Shown here: in pieces, positions 1 through 5,877 of the stretch | Numbering within the stretch: position 1 is the stretch's first letter | Layout: each line of letters begins with the position of its first letter | Assembly: GCA_964401455.1 (NCBI GenBank) | Contig: CAYNYI010000132.1 | Coordinates: forward strand, 1 to 6,475 | Length of the DNA: 6,475 bases | Source: CAYNYI01 sp964401455 | GTDB lineage: Bacteria > Fibrobacterota > OXYB2-FULL-49-7 > CAYNYI01 | Direction of reading: 5' to 3' | The notes under the pieces: model-generated | Databases searched by the model: none | Told to the model about the DNA's origin: nothing | Seen by the model: only the letters and a program-made list of their open reading frames with translations | Made by a program: the position numbers and the translations under genes

Positions 1-981
1 ATACAGGCCCCTCCCATAGAAACAACCATAAGCGATTCTCTTATAATTTTTCGATACATTTCAGCGGCTAATCATTCTTCACTCAGGATAACCGACCTCA
101 CCGATACCGCGGAATATTTTCTTGCAAATACAGGCAGCGCCCTTAAATACCCGTTTTTCCTTGATACCGGATCTTTTACCGCTTGGGACAGCTCTACAGG
201 CCAAGTAGTCGCCGGCACAGTCAGCGACACTCCTGCGGTTACCAATCTCGGAGCGACCGATTTTACGGTTGACGATATGGATTATTCCCGCTTAGCCGGA
301 AGATATGTTTTCAGAAGCGGGAATTCACTGTATACGGTTTCCGCTGCCTCATTCGGGGCCGGCATTACAAATATAACCCCTGATACCTCCGATTTTGTTT
401 CAACCGGTAAAATACAGAACATAGATACTTCGATACCAATCCAGTATTCGGACATGGCGCTCTCCCCCGACGGGTCAAAACTTGCCGTTCTTGTAACGGT
501 CAAAGGCCGTTATGATAACGGAGCGGCCTTTCCCGCATGCGTCAGAACAAGCTATCCGCTGATTTTAGATGCCGCAACGGGGAATTTAATAAACTGGGCG
601 GCTCCGGACAATGTTTCCGATGATGCTTCCCCGGATAACGGCTATTCTTTCTGCACCGCTTTAGACTGGTACGGAGACAATTCAAACCTGATTTTCTCAA
701 AAGGAGAAAACCAGTCTGACATAACTTCTCATGAACTCTATACCGGCCCCTCAGACGGAAGCGCCGATCCTGCAATTATTTATACTTATCCTTCAGGAGG
801 AGCATCTGAACCCGGAATAACCGGAATCGTGTATTCTTCCGCCGCAGGGTACACGCTTCTCAAATACAATACAGACCAATACACGGAGTCTGTATTTCTT
901 TTGAAAAACGACTTGTCTTCAATCCATACTCTGAAAAATTCTCTCAGCATATCCGCATGTCCGGACATAATAGTTCCATAA
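1..981 (+). CDS. Probable beta-propeller (PD40/TolB-like) protein, 5'-truncated by the window edge
   Basis: The frame is open from base 1 with no stop until TAA at 979-981, giving the last 326 residues of a longer protein. The ATG at 277 has no ribosome binding site, and the residues before it have the same character, so it is an internal Met. No enzyme motif is visible. The sequence is rich in Ser, Thr, Asp, Gly and aromatic residues, as in secreted beta-structured proteins. The clearest motif is YSDMALSPDGSKLAVLV (about residues 149-165 of the visible part), a classic PD40/WD40-like blade signature. A second weaker blade-like stretch, ALDWYGDNSNLIFSK, lies near residues 220-234. PD40 blades occur in TolB-type periplasmic proteins and many extracellular proteins. 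The specific role is unknown; a periplasmic or surface location is inferred from composition, since the signal peptide would be off-window. Its 3' end overlaps the start of the dus gene, or ends 11 bp before it, so the two may be co-transcribed. Confidence 0.7.
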   Translation: MQAPPIETTISDSLIIFRYISAANHSSLRITDLTDTAEYFLANTGSALKYPFFLDTGSFTAWDSSTGQVVAGTVSDTPAVTNLGATDFTVDDMDYSRLAGRYVFRSGNSLYTVSAASFGAGITNITPDTSDFVSTGKIQNIDTSIPIQYSDMALSPDGSKLAVLVTVKGRYDNGAAFPACVRTSYPLILDAATGNLINWAAPDNVSDDASPDNGYSFCTALDWYGDNSNLIFSKGENQSDITSHELYTGPSDGSADPAIIYTYPSGGASEPGITGIVYSSAAGYTLLKYNTDQYTESVFLLKNDLSSIHTLKNSLSISACPDIIVP

Positions 982-1964
982 AAGGCAATCCTGTGCCTCC
1001 GGCTTTAAAAGCCGGAGGCATAAATATTTCCACGCCCTTTTTCCCGGCTCCGATGGACGGGGTTACAATACCGGCGTTCAGAAGACTCTTGAAAAAACTC
1101 AATAAAAACGCTATAGGCCTTACCTTTACAGAATTCGTAAATGTAAACGGTATCACTAAAAGCAGGCTTTACCGATCAAAACTGACCTCACGATTTCTCG
1201 GCGAGAACCCATTATCTGTTCAAATTTACGGATCCGACCCTGATGCCATGGCAAGCGGCGCATCGATAGTCGAAAAAGAAGGTGCGGATATGATAGACCT
1301 TAATTTCGGATGCCCGGCCAGAAAAGTGGTGAACAACGGCTCCGGCTCAGATCTTATGAGAGACCTTAAAAGACTTGCCGAAATAGTAAAATCTGTTAAA
1401 AGCGCCGTTAGCATCCCGGTAACGGCTAAATGCCGTACCGGTTGGGACAAAAGCAGCATAAATGTTTATAAAGTTGCTGAAATTGCCGAATTGAACGGAC
1501 TTTCATGGCTTACCATACACGGAAGAACAAGAGAAATGGCATATAAAGGCGAAGCGGACTGGGATATAATTTCCGAAGTTAAAAAAAATTCAGGAATACC
1601 CGTGATCGGAAACGGAGATATTGACACCCCGCAAAAAATAATAGAAGCTTTTCAAAAATACAATGTGGACGGTGTCATGGTGGGGCGGGCAATTCTGAGA
1701 GACCCTCTTATTTTCACCAAGGCGCAGACCGGAAAAGATATCCGGCTCTCGGCAGCCGAGGAAACCGCTATCTTTAAAGATTTCGCGGATTATATGGATG
1801 AGGACGGATATACTGAATCGGGAAAACTAGGGAAACTTAAAGGCTTTCTTGCGCAATATTCTAAAGGACGCCAGAATTCCGCCAGGTTCAGAAACTTAAT
1901 CCTGAGATCACAAACTATTGAGGATTTCTTTAAAAACCTGTCGTCTTTTTTCAGCGCGACATAA
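957..1964 (+). CDS. dus: tRNA-dihydrouridine synthase, DusB-like
   Basis: An FMN-dependent enzyme that reduces specific uridines in the tRNA D-loop to dihydrouridine with NAD(P)H; cytoplasmic. The TIM-barrel motifs appear in order (335-aa numbering): PAPMDGVT near 30-37 (FMN-binding first strand), QIYGSDP near 89-95, NFGCPARKV at 116-124 with catalytic Cys119, AKCRTGW with Lys158, HGRTR at 188-192 followed by GEADW, GNGD at 218-221, and VMVGRAILRDP near 240-250 (phosphate-binding loop). The shorter helical C-terminal domain follows. Length and motifs fit the DusB/NifR3 family, though substrate position cannot be read from sequence. The start is uncertain. ATG 957 lies inside the upstream gene, overlaps it by 25 bp and has no Shine-Dalgarno. 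The in-frame GTG at 993 is preceded by AAAGG at 981-985 with 7-nt spacing and would give 323 aa, nearer the family's usual short N-terminus. A strong hairpin begins at 994. A possible bidirectional terminator follows the gene. Confidence 0.93.
   Translation: MSGHNSSIKGNPVPPALKAGGINISTPFFPAPMDGVTIPAFRRLLKKLNKNAIGLTFTEFVNVNGITKSRLYRSKLTSRFLGENPLSVQIYGSDPDAMASGASIVEKEGADMIDLNFGCPARKVVNNGSGSDLMRDLKRLAEIVKSVKSAVSIPVTAKCRTGWDKSSINVYKVAEIAELNGLSWLTIHGRTREMAYKGEADWDIISEVKKNSGIPVIGNGDIDTPQKIIEAFQKYNVDGVMVGRAILRDPLIFTKAQTGKDIRLSAAEETAIFKDFADYMDEDGYTESGKLGKLKGFLAQYSKGRQNSARFRNLILRSQTIEDFFKNLSSFFSAT
994..1020 (+). promoter_or_regulatory. Strong hairpin at the dus start / after the upstream stop codon
   Basis: A perfect inverted repeat is visible: TGCCTCCGGCT pairs with AGCCGGAGGCA around the 5-nt centre TTAAA, giving an 11-bp GC-rich stem. 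It lies 12 bp after the stop of the upstream gene and immediately after the candidate GTG start of dus at 993. The following bases (TAAATATTT) are AT-rich but are not a clean T-tract, so a rho-independent terminator is possible but imperfect. The alternatives are a translation-damping structure for dus or an RNA-processing/stability element between two co-transcribed genes. It lies within coding sequence if dus starts at 957 or 993. Confidence 0.55.
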
Positions 1965-1971
1965 TATGAAT

Positions 1972-2040
1972 AAAAAAAGACCGTCGGCGAATAAACGGGA
2001 AGGAGGGGTTATAAAACCGATATCCGCCGGGGCCTTTTAA
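1972..2040. terminator. Imperfect bidirectional terminator between dus and the converging sigma gene
   Basis: Between the two convergent stops, CGGCG at 1985-1989 pairs with CGCCG at 2025-2029. With small bulges the stem extends outward so that the A-run at 1972-1978 faces CCTTTT at 2033-2038. A smaller inner hairpin, GGTT-ATAA-AACC, sits at 2007-2018. Read on the minus strand, the structure ends in TCTTTTTTTA, a good U-tract for terminating the sigma gene. On the plus strand the tail is only CCTTTTAA, weaker for dus. The long apical loop makes this a moderate call. A 24-codon ATG frame at 1966-2040 lies across it and is probably not a gene. Confidence 0.4.
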
Positions 2041-2046
2041 AAAGAA

Positions 2047-2892
2047 TCAGTTATAAAGCGCTTTCAGATAAGAACCTCTGCTTTTAAACTGACTCAGCTT
2101 TTTGAACGCATTTTCTTTAATCTGCCTTATCCTTTCTTTAGATATGCTGAACTTTCTACCTATCTGCTCCAGATTGAAATCAGTTTCATATCCTATACCG
2201 TAATATAGTTTTAGAATTTCCGCTTCCCTGTTTTCAAGGACCTCAAGAACAGAGTCAAGCATCTTTCTTTGACTGTCGGTTTCCTCTATTTCTTCAATTT
2301 CTGAGTCATCCGCCCCAAGAAGATCCATAAGTGAAGAATCATTATCGTCTCCGAAACGCTCATCAAGAGACATGGAATCTTTGTTTATATAAAGAACATC
2401 TTTCATCTCATCTACACTTACTCCGAGATCCTCGGCAAGCTCTTCCTCAGAAGGAGACCGGCTGTTTTTCTGCTCAAAGCGATCTATCGAAGGACGAAGC
2501 CTTGAGAGGATATTGGCCTTGTTAATGGGAATTCTGGTTATCCTGGACTGCTCCGCCAAAGAATTAATTATGGACTGACGGATCCACCATACAGCATAAG
2601 AAATAAACTTGATATTTCTTTCGGTATCGAAAGATTCCACCGCTCTTATCAGACCCATATTCCCTTCATTAATAAGGTCAGACAAAGGCATTCCCTGATT
2701 CTGGTATTTCAGAGCCACGCTTACCACAAATCTGAGATTGGCATTTATTATTGTTTCCTTTGCTTTCTCGTCACCGCTATTTATGCGGCGGAATATTTCC
2801 TGTTCCTCTTCTCTGCTGAGGGGGTGAGTTTTTCTGATATCATTCAGATAACAGGCTATGCTCTTATCGTCTGTGTGGGGCTTTTTTCTCAT
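2047..2892 (-). CDS. rpoD: RNA polymerase sigma-70 factor, RpoD/SigA-like, short form without region 1.1
   Basis: A promoter-specificity subunit of RNA polymerase with the full set of primary-sigma regions. Region 1.2 is at about 11-40. Region 2 spans about 50-120 and includes NLRFVVSVALKYQNQG, DLINEGNMGLIRAVE, and the -10-recognising FISYAVWWIRQSI at 96-108. RITRIPINK (117-125) marks region 3.0. Region 3 is followed by an acidic linker at about 181-206. Region 4 spans about 212-275, with the helix-turn-helix LEQIGRKFSISKERIRQIKE at 241-260. At 281 aa it lacks the N-terminal region 1.1 of proteobacterial RpoD; this size and the ISYAVWWIRQSI wording are those of Bacteroidota-type housekeeping sigma factors. 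It could also be a group 2 paralogue; telling them apart needs the whole genome. The ATG at 2892 has a strong ribosome site (AAAGGTGG, 6 nt away). It is divergent from the ECF sigma gene across 223 bp. In the recognition helix, SKERIRQI replaces the common TRERIRQI. Confidence 0.92.
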   Translation of the reverse strand: MRKKPHTDDKSIACYLNDIRKTHPLSREEEQEIFRRINSGDEKAKETIINANLRFVVSVALKYQNQGMPLSDLINEGNMGLIRAVESFDTERNIKFISYAVWWIRQSIINSLAEQSRITRIPINKANILSRLRPSIDRFEQKNSRSPSEEELAEDLGVSVDEMKDVLYINKDSMSLDERFGDDNDSSLMDLLGADDSEIEEIEETDSQRKMLDSVLEVLENREAEILKLYYGIGYETDFNLEQIGRKFSISKERIRQIKENAFKKLSQFKSRGSYLKALYN

Positions 2893-3060
2893 AATGTACC
2901 ACCTTTAAAAGCTGAATTATGCAAGCTCTTTTCCGGTTAGACCGTCAAGCTGTGATAAGGTTACCGACTTTTTATTTTTTTTTCGTAAGTCCCGCATTGG
3001 ATTGTTTTTTATGATCAGGAGAAGAAAATTTTTTTATATTCATAATGTAGTCTCTGTTTT

Positions 3061-3096
3061 TCTGTAACCTTTTCTGATTCGTACTGTCTATAACAT
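3061..3096 (+). promoter_or_regulatory. Candidate ECF-type promoter upstream of the ECF sigma gene
   Basis: TGTAAC at 3063-3068 and TGTCTA at 3085-3090 are separated by 16 nt. This resembles the general ECF promoter layout (an AAC-containing -35 and a GTC-containing -10 about 16 nt apart). It would start transcription about 20 nt before the ATG at 3116. Many ECF genes activate their own promoters, so autoregulation is a reasonable inference. The region just upstream (3020-3045) is very A/T-rich and could act as an UP-like element. The match is degenerate and based on one site only. Confidence 0.35.
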
Positions 3097-3115
3097 TAAG
3101 CCTGGAAATTAAAAT

Positions 3116-3655
3116 ATGACCGAAGCCCTCCTTGAAAAATGTAGAAAAGGCGATGAAAAGGCTTTCGCGGTTCTTTTCAGGGAATATGGTTCTCTCATAA
3201 ACAGTGTAGCATACCGGGTTGTGAGGAATTCATATGAAACCGAAGAAGTGGTTCAAAAAGTATTCGAAAAGATAATACGGAATATAAAGAGTTTCAGAGG
3301 CACGAGCTCTTTGTCTACATGGATTTATAAAATTTCCTTTAATACCGCCCTGAACCATCTGGCGTCAGGAAGGAATTACAGAGGTAATGTAAGCTATGAA
3401 GACGTAAAAGAGTCGTATTCTTCCAATTCATGGGAAAGCCCGGAGAAAAGCGCAGAAAAAAAAGAAATTATGGCAAAGATCACAGAAATCATATCGAATA
3501 TGCCGTCCGAACAGAAAGAAGCAATCTCTTTTTTCTATTTCGGAGAAATGAGTATACTTGAGATTTGCGAGAAAACCGGTAGAAGTAAAAGCGCGGTAAA
3601 AACCGCTCTTTCGCGTGGCAGAAAAGCAATTGCTTCTGAACTGGGCACGCTCTAA
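3116..3655 (+). CDS. ECF-family RNA polymerase sigma factor (RpoE-like)
   Basis: An alternative sigma factor of the extracytoplasmic-function group, carrying only regions 2 and 4, in 179 aa. Region 2 covers about residues 13-82: AFAVLFREYGSLINSVAYRVVR, then YETEEVVQKVFEKI (the usual acidic EDxxQexF motif, here with Lys48 where Glu is common), and the -10-contacting STWIYKISFNTALNHL. A Ser/Glu-rich linker (about 92-118) includes an A8 run at 3456-3463. Region 4 covers about 124-173: MPSEQKEAISFFYFGEMSILEICEKTGRS then KSAVKTALSRGRKAI, the -35-binding helix-turn-helix. The following gene, 14 bp downstream, encodes a zinc-finger anti-sigma factor, the standard partner arrangement. The start at 3116 has only a weak ribosome site (TGGA at 3103-3106). 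The N-terminus fits the family, with region 2 beginning within the first 15 residues. The regulated genes cannot be told from this window. Confidence 0.93.
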   Translation: MTEALLEKCRKGDEKAFAVLFREYGSLINSVAYRVVRNSYETEEVVQKVFEKIIRNIKSFRGTSSLSTWIYKISFNTALNHLASGRNYRGNVSYEDVKESYSSNSWESPEKSAEKKEIMAKITEIISNMPSEQKEAISFFYFGEMSILEICEKTGRSKSAVKTALSRGRKAIASELGTL

Positions 3656-3669
3656 ACAGGGAGTTTCAA

Positions 3670-4353
3670 ATGGACTGTTCTGATTTCAAAGACCTTATTT
3701 TTCTTTATTCCGAAGACCTTCTCGAAGAAGAAAAGAAGGAATTCCTTGAAAAGCACCTTCGAAAATGTGAAGATTGCCGCAATTTCAGTGAAAAAGAGAA
3801 GATTATCAGCGGTTTTCTACGCTCCCCCGCTGATCTCCCCCTCATGGAAAGCTCTCGTATTTCAGCCATTGGCTCAAAAGCTCTTGAAAATTGCCGTGAT
3901 GAGCTACAAACCATGGAAGACAATGAAAAATTTTACTGGCCTAACTTCTTGCTGTCGCTTGTAAGACCCGACTTAAAAACTTCACTGACCCTGATTATTA
4001 TCGCTTTTCTTTTTACCGGATACCATTTTGAAATTCCCAAAAAAGCCCTGAGTGCTGCCTCCTTTTCATTACTTTCATCTCCTGACAACAGTTCCGGGAA
4101 CTCTCCTGATGAAGATTGTCTCAGCTGGCATTCCGCTCCATTCTCCGGAAACTCCATGATATATATACCCGACTCAGGAAACCGCATGAATGTTTCGGTT
4201 TACAATGCAAGCGGAAAACTGGTTACCAATATGCGGGATGTCAGGGGCAGGACCGTATCTATAGACAAAAACAAAGTTTCCAACGGTGTTTACCTTATAA
4301 AACTTGACGGAGATGATTTTGCCTGTTCAAGAAGGATAATTGTAAACAGATAA
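3670..4353 (+). CDS. Membrane-anchored zinc-finger anti-sigma factor with T9SS sorting-domain-like periplasmic tail
   Basis: Predicted to bind and inhibit the ECF sigma factor encoded 14 bp upstream. The N-terminal 45 residues form a zf-HC2/ZAS domain: Cys3, then His29-x3-Cys33-x2-Cys36 (HLRKCEDC), the metal-binding signature of this class. A cytosolic linker follows (about 45-100). A single hydrophobic segment, SLTLIIIAFLFTGY (about 105-118), is the probable transmembrane helix. The rest (about 120-227) would be periplasmic: a Ser/Pro/Asn-rich stretch, then a C-terminal domain (about 160-227) with VSVYNASGKLVTN, IDKNKVSNGVYLIKL and the ending RRIIVNR. This reads like the T9SS type A C-terminal sorting domain (Por secretion tail / FlgD Ig-like beta-sandwich: xVYNxxGxxV ... 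GVYxxxL ... kkixvxK). Cys150 and Cys219 could form a periplasmic disulfide. The ATG at 3670 has a good ribosome site (AGGGAG, 6-nt spacing). The zinc-finger and membrane parts are confident. The tail's role is inference: it may be a sensor domain rather than a sorting signal. Confidence 0.88.
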   Translation: MDCSDFKDLIFLYSEDLLEEEKKEFLEKHLRKCEDCRNFSEKEKIISGFLRSPADLPLMESSRISAIGSKALENCRDELQTMEDNEKFYWPNFLLSLVRPDLKTSLTLIIIAFLFTGYHFEIPKKALSAASFSLLSSPDNSSGNSPDEDCLSWHSAPFSGNSMIYIPDSGNRMNVSVYNASGKLVTNMRDVRGRTVSIDKNKVSNGVYLIKLDGDDFACSRRIIVNR

Positions 4354-4385
4354 TAACAATTTCTTAACTAAAGGAAGGGGTTCCT

Positions 4386-4652
4386 ATGTCTAAGAGCGCT
4401 GAGGATATTTTTAATTCTCTTAAAGAATCAATCGTATTGCCCGAGGTTTCCAAGCTTACTGAAAAGACCGAAGAGCTGAGCAAAAGGCTTGATGCGGCCG
4501 ATAGCGACAGGGTCAAACTCGAAATCCGGGAAATGAAAACCGATATTGATGAATTAAAAAACAGTATTAAGGAATTGAAGACGGTTACGGTCGGGCTGAA
4601 TAAAAAGATGACAAAGGCCTTCAGTGCCTTTTCTTCTTTCTCAGGCGACTGA
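4386..4652 (+). CDS. Small coiled-coil protein of unknown function, third gene of the ECF module
   Basis: An 88-aa cytosolic-looking protein with no signal peptide, membrane segment or cysteine. Hydrophobic residues fall at near-perfect heptad a/d positions from Val43 to Met75 (43, 47, 50, 54, 57, 61, 64, 71 and 75, with Thr68 the one polar interruption). An earlier helix with leucines at 24, 31 and 35 precedes it. This predicts a Lys/Glu-rich helical coiled coil, probably oligomeric. The ATG at 4386 is preceded by AAGGAAGGGG (4371-4380), among the strongest ribosome sites in the window. The gene follows the anti-sigma gene by 32 bp on the same strand, so co-transcription with the sigma/anti-sigma pair is likely, and a structural or adaptor role in that response is possible. 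I do not recognise the family. No clear terminator is seen directly after it. Confidence 0.75.
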   Translation: MSKSAEDIFNSLKESIVLPEVSKLTEKTEELSKRLDAADSDRVKLEIREMKTDIDELKNSIKELKTVTVGLNKKMTKAFSAFSSFSGD

Positions 4653-4686
4653 AATTCCAGATTTTTGTCCGGAATGATGTCTGTGT

Positions 4687-4716
4687 TTGGAAATAAAAGT
4701 ACAATTACAGTATAAT
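4687..4716 (+). promoter_or_regulatory. Candidate sigma-70-type promoter in the intergenic region
   Basis: A perfect TATAAT lies at 4711-4716, with TTGGAA (4 of 6 matches to TTGACA) at 4687-4692 and an 18-nt spacer. No plus-strand protein gene follows before 4962, so if real it would drive a short untranslated RNA, possibly ending near the 4903-4935 hairpin. In an AT-rich gap such a match can arise by chance, and FCB bacteria often use divergent promoter consensus sequences. Confidence 0.2.
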
Positions 4717-4890
4717 TAATTTGTTAATTGCCTTAATCAATATCTGACAACGATAAGTTAACCGGTATAGTCAAATCGGCTAAAAGAAGCGTTACACATC
4801 TATCACTGATATATCATCGGGATTGAGTATCCAGTATTGTAATAAACAAGAAACAGTAAGGTAAAAATCCCTTTTTTGAAACCGTGCGGA

Positions 4891-4936
4891 TTCGAAAAAA
4901 GAAAACCCCCTTCACCTTTTGGGCAAAGGGGGTTTC
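4891..4936 (-). terminator. Rho-independent terminator of the lipoprotein gene
   Basis: AAACCCCCTT (4903-4912) pairs with AAGGGGGTTT (4926-4935), a 10-bp stem. Read on the minus strand the hairpin is followed by GGGGGTTTTCTTTTTTCG, a clear U-tract. It begins about 27 bp after the lipoprotein stop codon at 4963-4965. On the plus strand the trailing bases are TTTCGATT, a much poorer U-tract, so it mainly serves the minus strand, although it may also stop plus-strand read-through. Confidence 0.85.
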
Positions 4937-4962
4937 GATTATATAAAATTAAGAATAGAATC

Positions 4963-5820
4963 TTATTCTTGTCTTGCGCTCTTGAATGCGAGATACCCTG
5001 TATGTCCTGCAGAGATTCCGTCGACATAAATAAGAGCATAGTCACCTGAAACAGTCATAACAGCGACAACATCGCCATCAGCAATAACGAGCCTCTGTGT
5101 AGCTGTTCCGGAAGCATTGGTGTAAATGCTTTCGAGACTGTCGGAGCTTGTTACAGCCGAAAAATCAGAGGATGTTAGAGAAGTCGCCTTAAACATTGTC
5201 TGCGCAGCGAGAATAGCAGTGGTAGAATCAAGATAATCGGCTTGGGCCGCGCTGTTCAGAGAAAAGAGGTTGGTAGTATTGTCTCCAAGAGTGGAATAAA
5301 GAAGATGAGCTTCGGCTCCGCCGTTAACGGCCGTACGGCTTAGAACTGAATCCGTAAGAATATTCAGGCAGCTTCCATAAGTACCATTCTGCCATGAACC
5401 CAGAGTATCGGTATAGGTTTCAACATCAGAAGCAGCCACTGCACTGTCCGGAGGATAGATATAAATACTGTCATTAATTCCGATTGAGTCAATTCCATAT
5501 CCTACGCTATCCGCGTCTTCCGCATAGAAAACCTTGAATGTATCAACATCGCCGGCAAGAATAAGAGTATCGCAGCCGTCGCTGATGTCTTCGAGCATTG
5601 AAGTATCGGCACTATGGTTAGCGGTAAGCATACTGTCAACATAATTGTTGATAGTGGCATATCCGTAATCCCCGACAATAGTAAAGTCGGCACATATTTC
5701 TGTTGAGTCATCGTTTTCATCATCATCGGCCGGGTTGTCGCAGCCTCCGACAAGAAGAAAACCAATACCGAGAAGCGTCATAAGCGACACATGCATGAGA
5801 AGTTTGACAAGTTTGTTCAT
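4963..5820 (-). CDS. Acidic secreted lipoprotein of unknown function
   Basis: A 285-aa protein with a lipoprotein signal peptide: a basic start (MNKLVKLL), a hydrophobic core to about residue 25, and the lipobox VGGC with Cys27 as the predicted lipidated residue. A strongly acidic tether (ADDDENDDSTE, about 31-41) follows, then a body rich in Asp, Ser, Thr and Tyr with recurrent D-S/D-T pairs, little Lys or Arg and few Cys. No catalytic motif or known domain is recognised. The composition suggests an extracytoplasmic beta-rich protein. Asp at +2 would mean inner-membrane retention in E. coli, but that rule does not carry over to other phyla. The start is firm: AGGAGG lies 4 nt before the ATG at 5820, and the signal peptide begins there. 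A possible promoter lies 58 bp or more upstream, and a strong terminator follows, so it can be a single-gene transcript. The upstream gene on the same strand ends 82 bp away. Confidence 0.87.
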   Translation of the reverse strand: MNKLVKLLMHVSLMTLLGIGFLLVGGCDNPADDDENDDSTEICADFTIVGDYGYATINNYVDSMLTANHSADTSMLEDISDGCDTLILAGDVDTFKVFYAEDADSVGYGIDSIGINDSIYIYPPDSAVAASDVETYTDTLGSWQNGTYGSCLNILTDSVLSRTAVNGGAEAHLLYSTLGDNTTNLFSLNSAAQADYLDSTTAILAAQTMFKATSLTSSDFSAVTSSDSLESIYTNASGTATQRLVIADGDVVAVMTVSGDYALIYVDGISAGHTGYLAFKSARQE

Positions 5821-5877
5821 AGAACCTCCTGAAAAAGAATAAAGATTAAATAATTAATTTACTTTGTCTCAGGCAGT

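Larger units (their letters stand above)
4653..4962. other. Intergenic region without a convincing protein gene
   Basis: This 310-bp AT-rich gap lies between the convergent coiled-coil gene and the lipoprotein gene. I find no plausible coding frame with a ribosome site. It contains a TATAAT-type plus-strand promoter candidate (4687-4716), an AT-only inverted repeat AATTAA/TTAATT with a 4-nt loop at 4714-4729 overlapping it, and a strong terminator hairpin at 4903-4935. Just after the coiled-coil stop there is only a weak 5-bp repeat (ATTCC/GGAAT), not a good terminator. The remainder shows nothing recognisable. Confidence 0.6.

Noticed and set aside
1966..2040. 24-codon ATG frame directly after the dus stop
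   Set aside because: It has no ribosome site before the ATG, it lies across the proposed terminator, and the peptide has no recognisable character.
2916..2948. Minus-strand TTGACG and CATAAT before the rpoD-like gene
   Set aside because: The spacer is 21 nt, too long for a standard sigma-70 promoter, and the leader would be very short. The elements are suggestive but not enough to call.
2890..3049. Direct repeat CATAATGTA at 2890-2898 and 3041-3049
   Set aside because: A 9-mer in an AT-rich gap, one copy covering the rpoD start codon; most likely chance rather than an operator pair.
3456..3472. A8 run followed by an in-frame ATG (Met119) in the ECF sigma gene, as a possible slippage or internal start
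   Set aside because: The reading frame is intact, no ribosome site precedes the ATG, and Lys/Glu-rich linkers commonly give A-runs.
3746..3964. Frames on both strands inside the anti-sigma gene
   Set aside because: They are shadows of the anti-sigma coding sequence, which has clear zinc-finger motifs and a good ribosome site.
4803..5045. 80-aa minus-strand frame across the lipoprotein terminator
   Set aside because: It overlaps the end of the lipoprotein gene in another frame and reads through the terminator hairpin; no ribosome site supports it.
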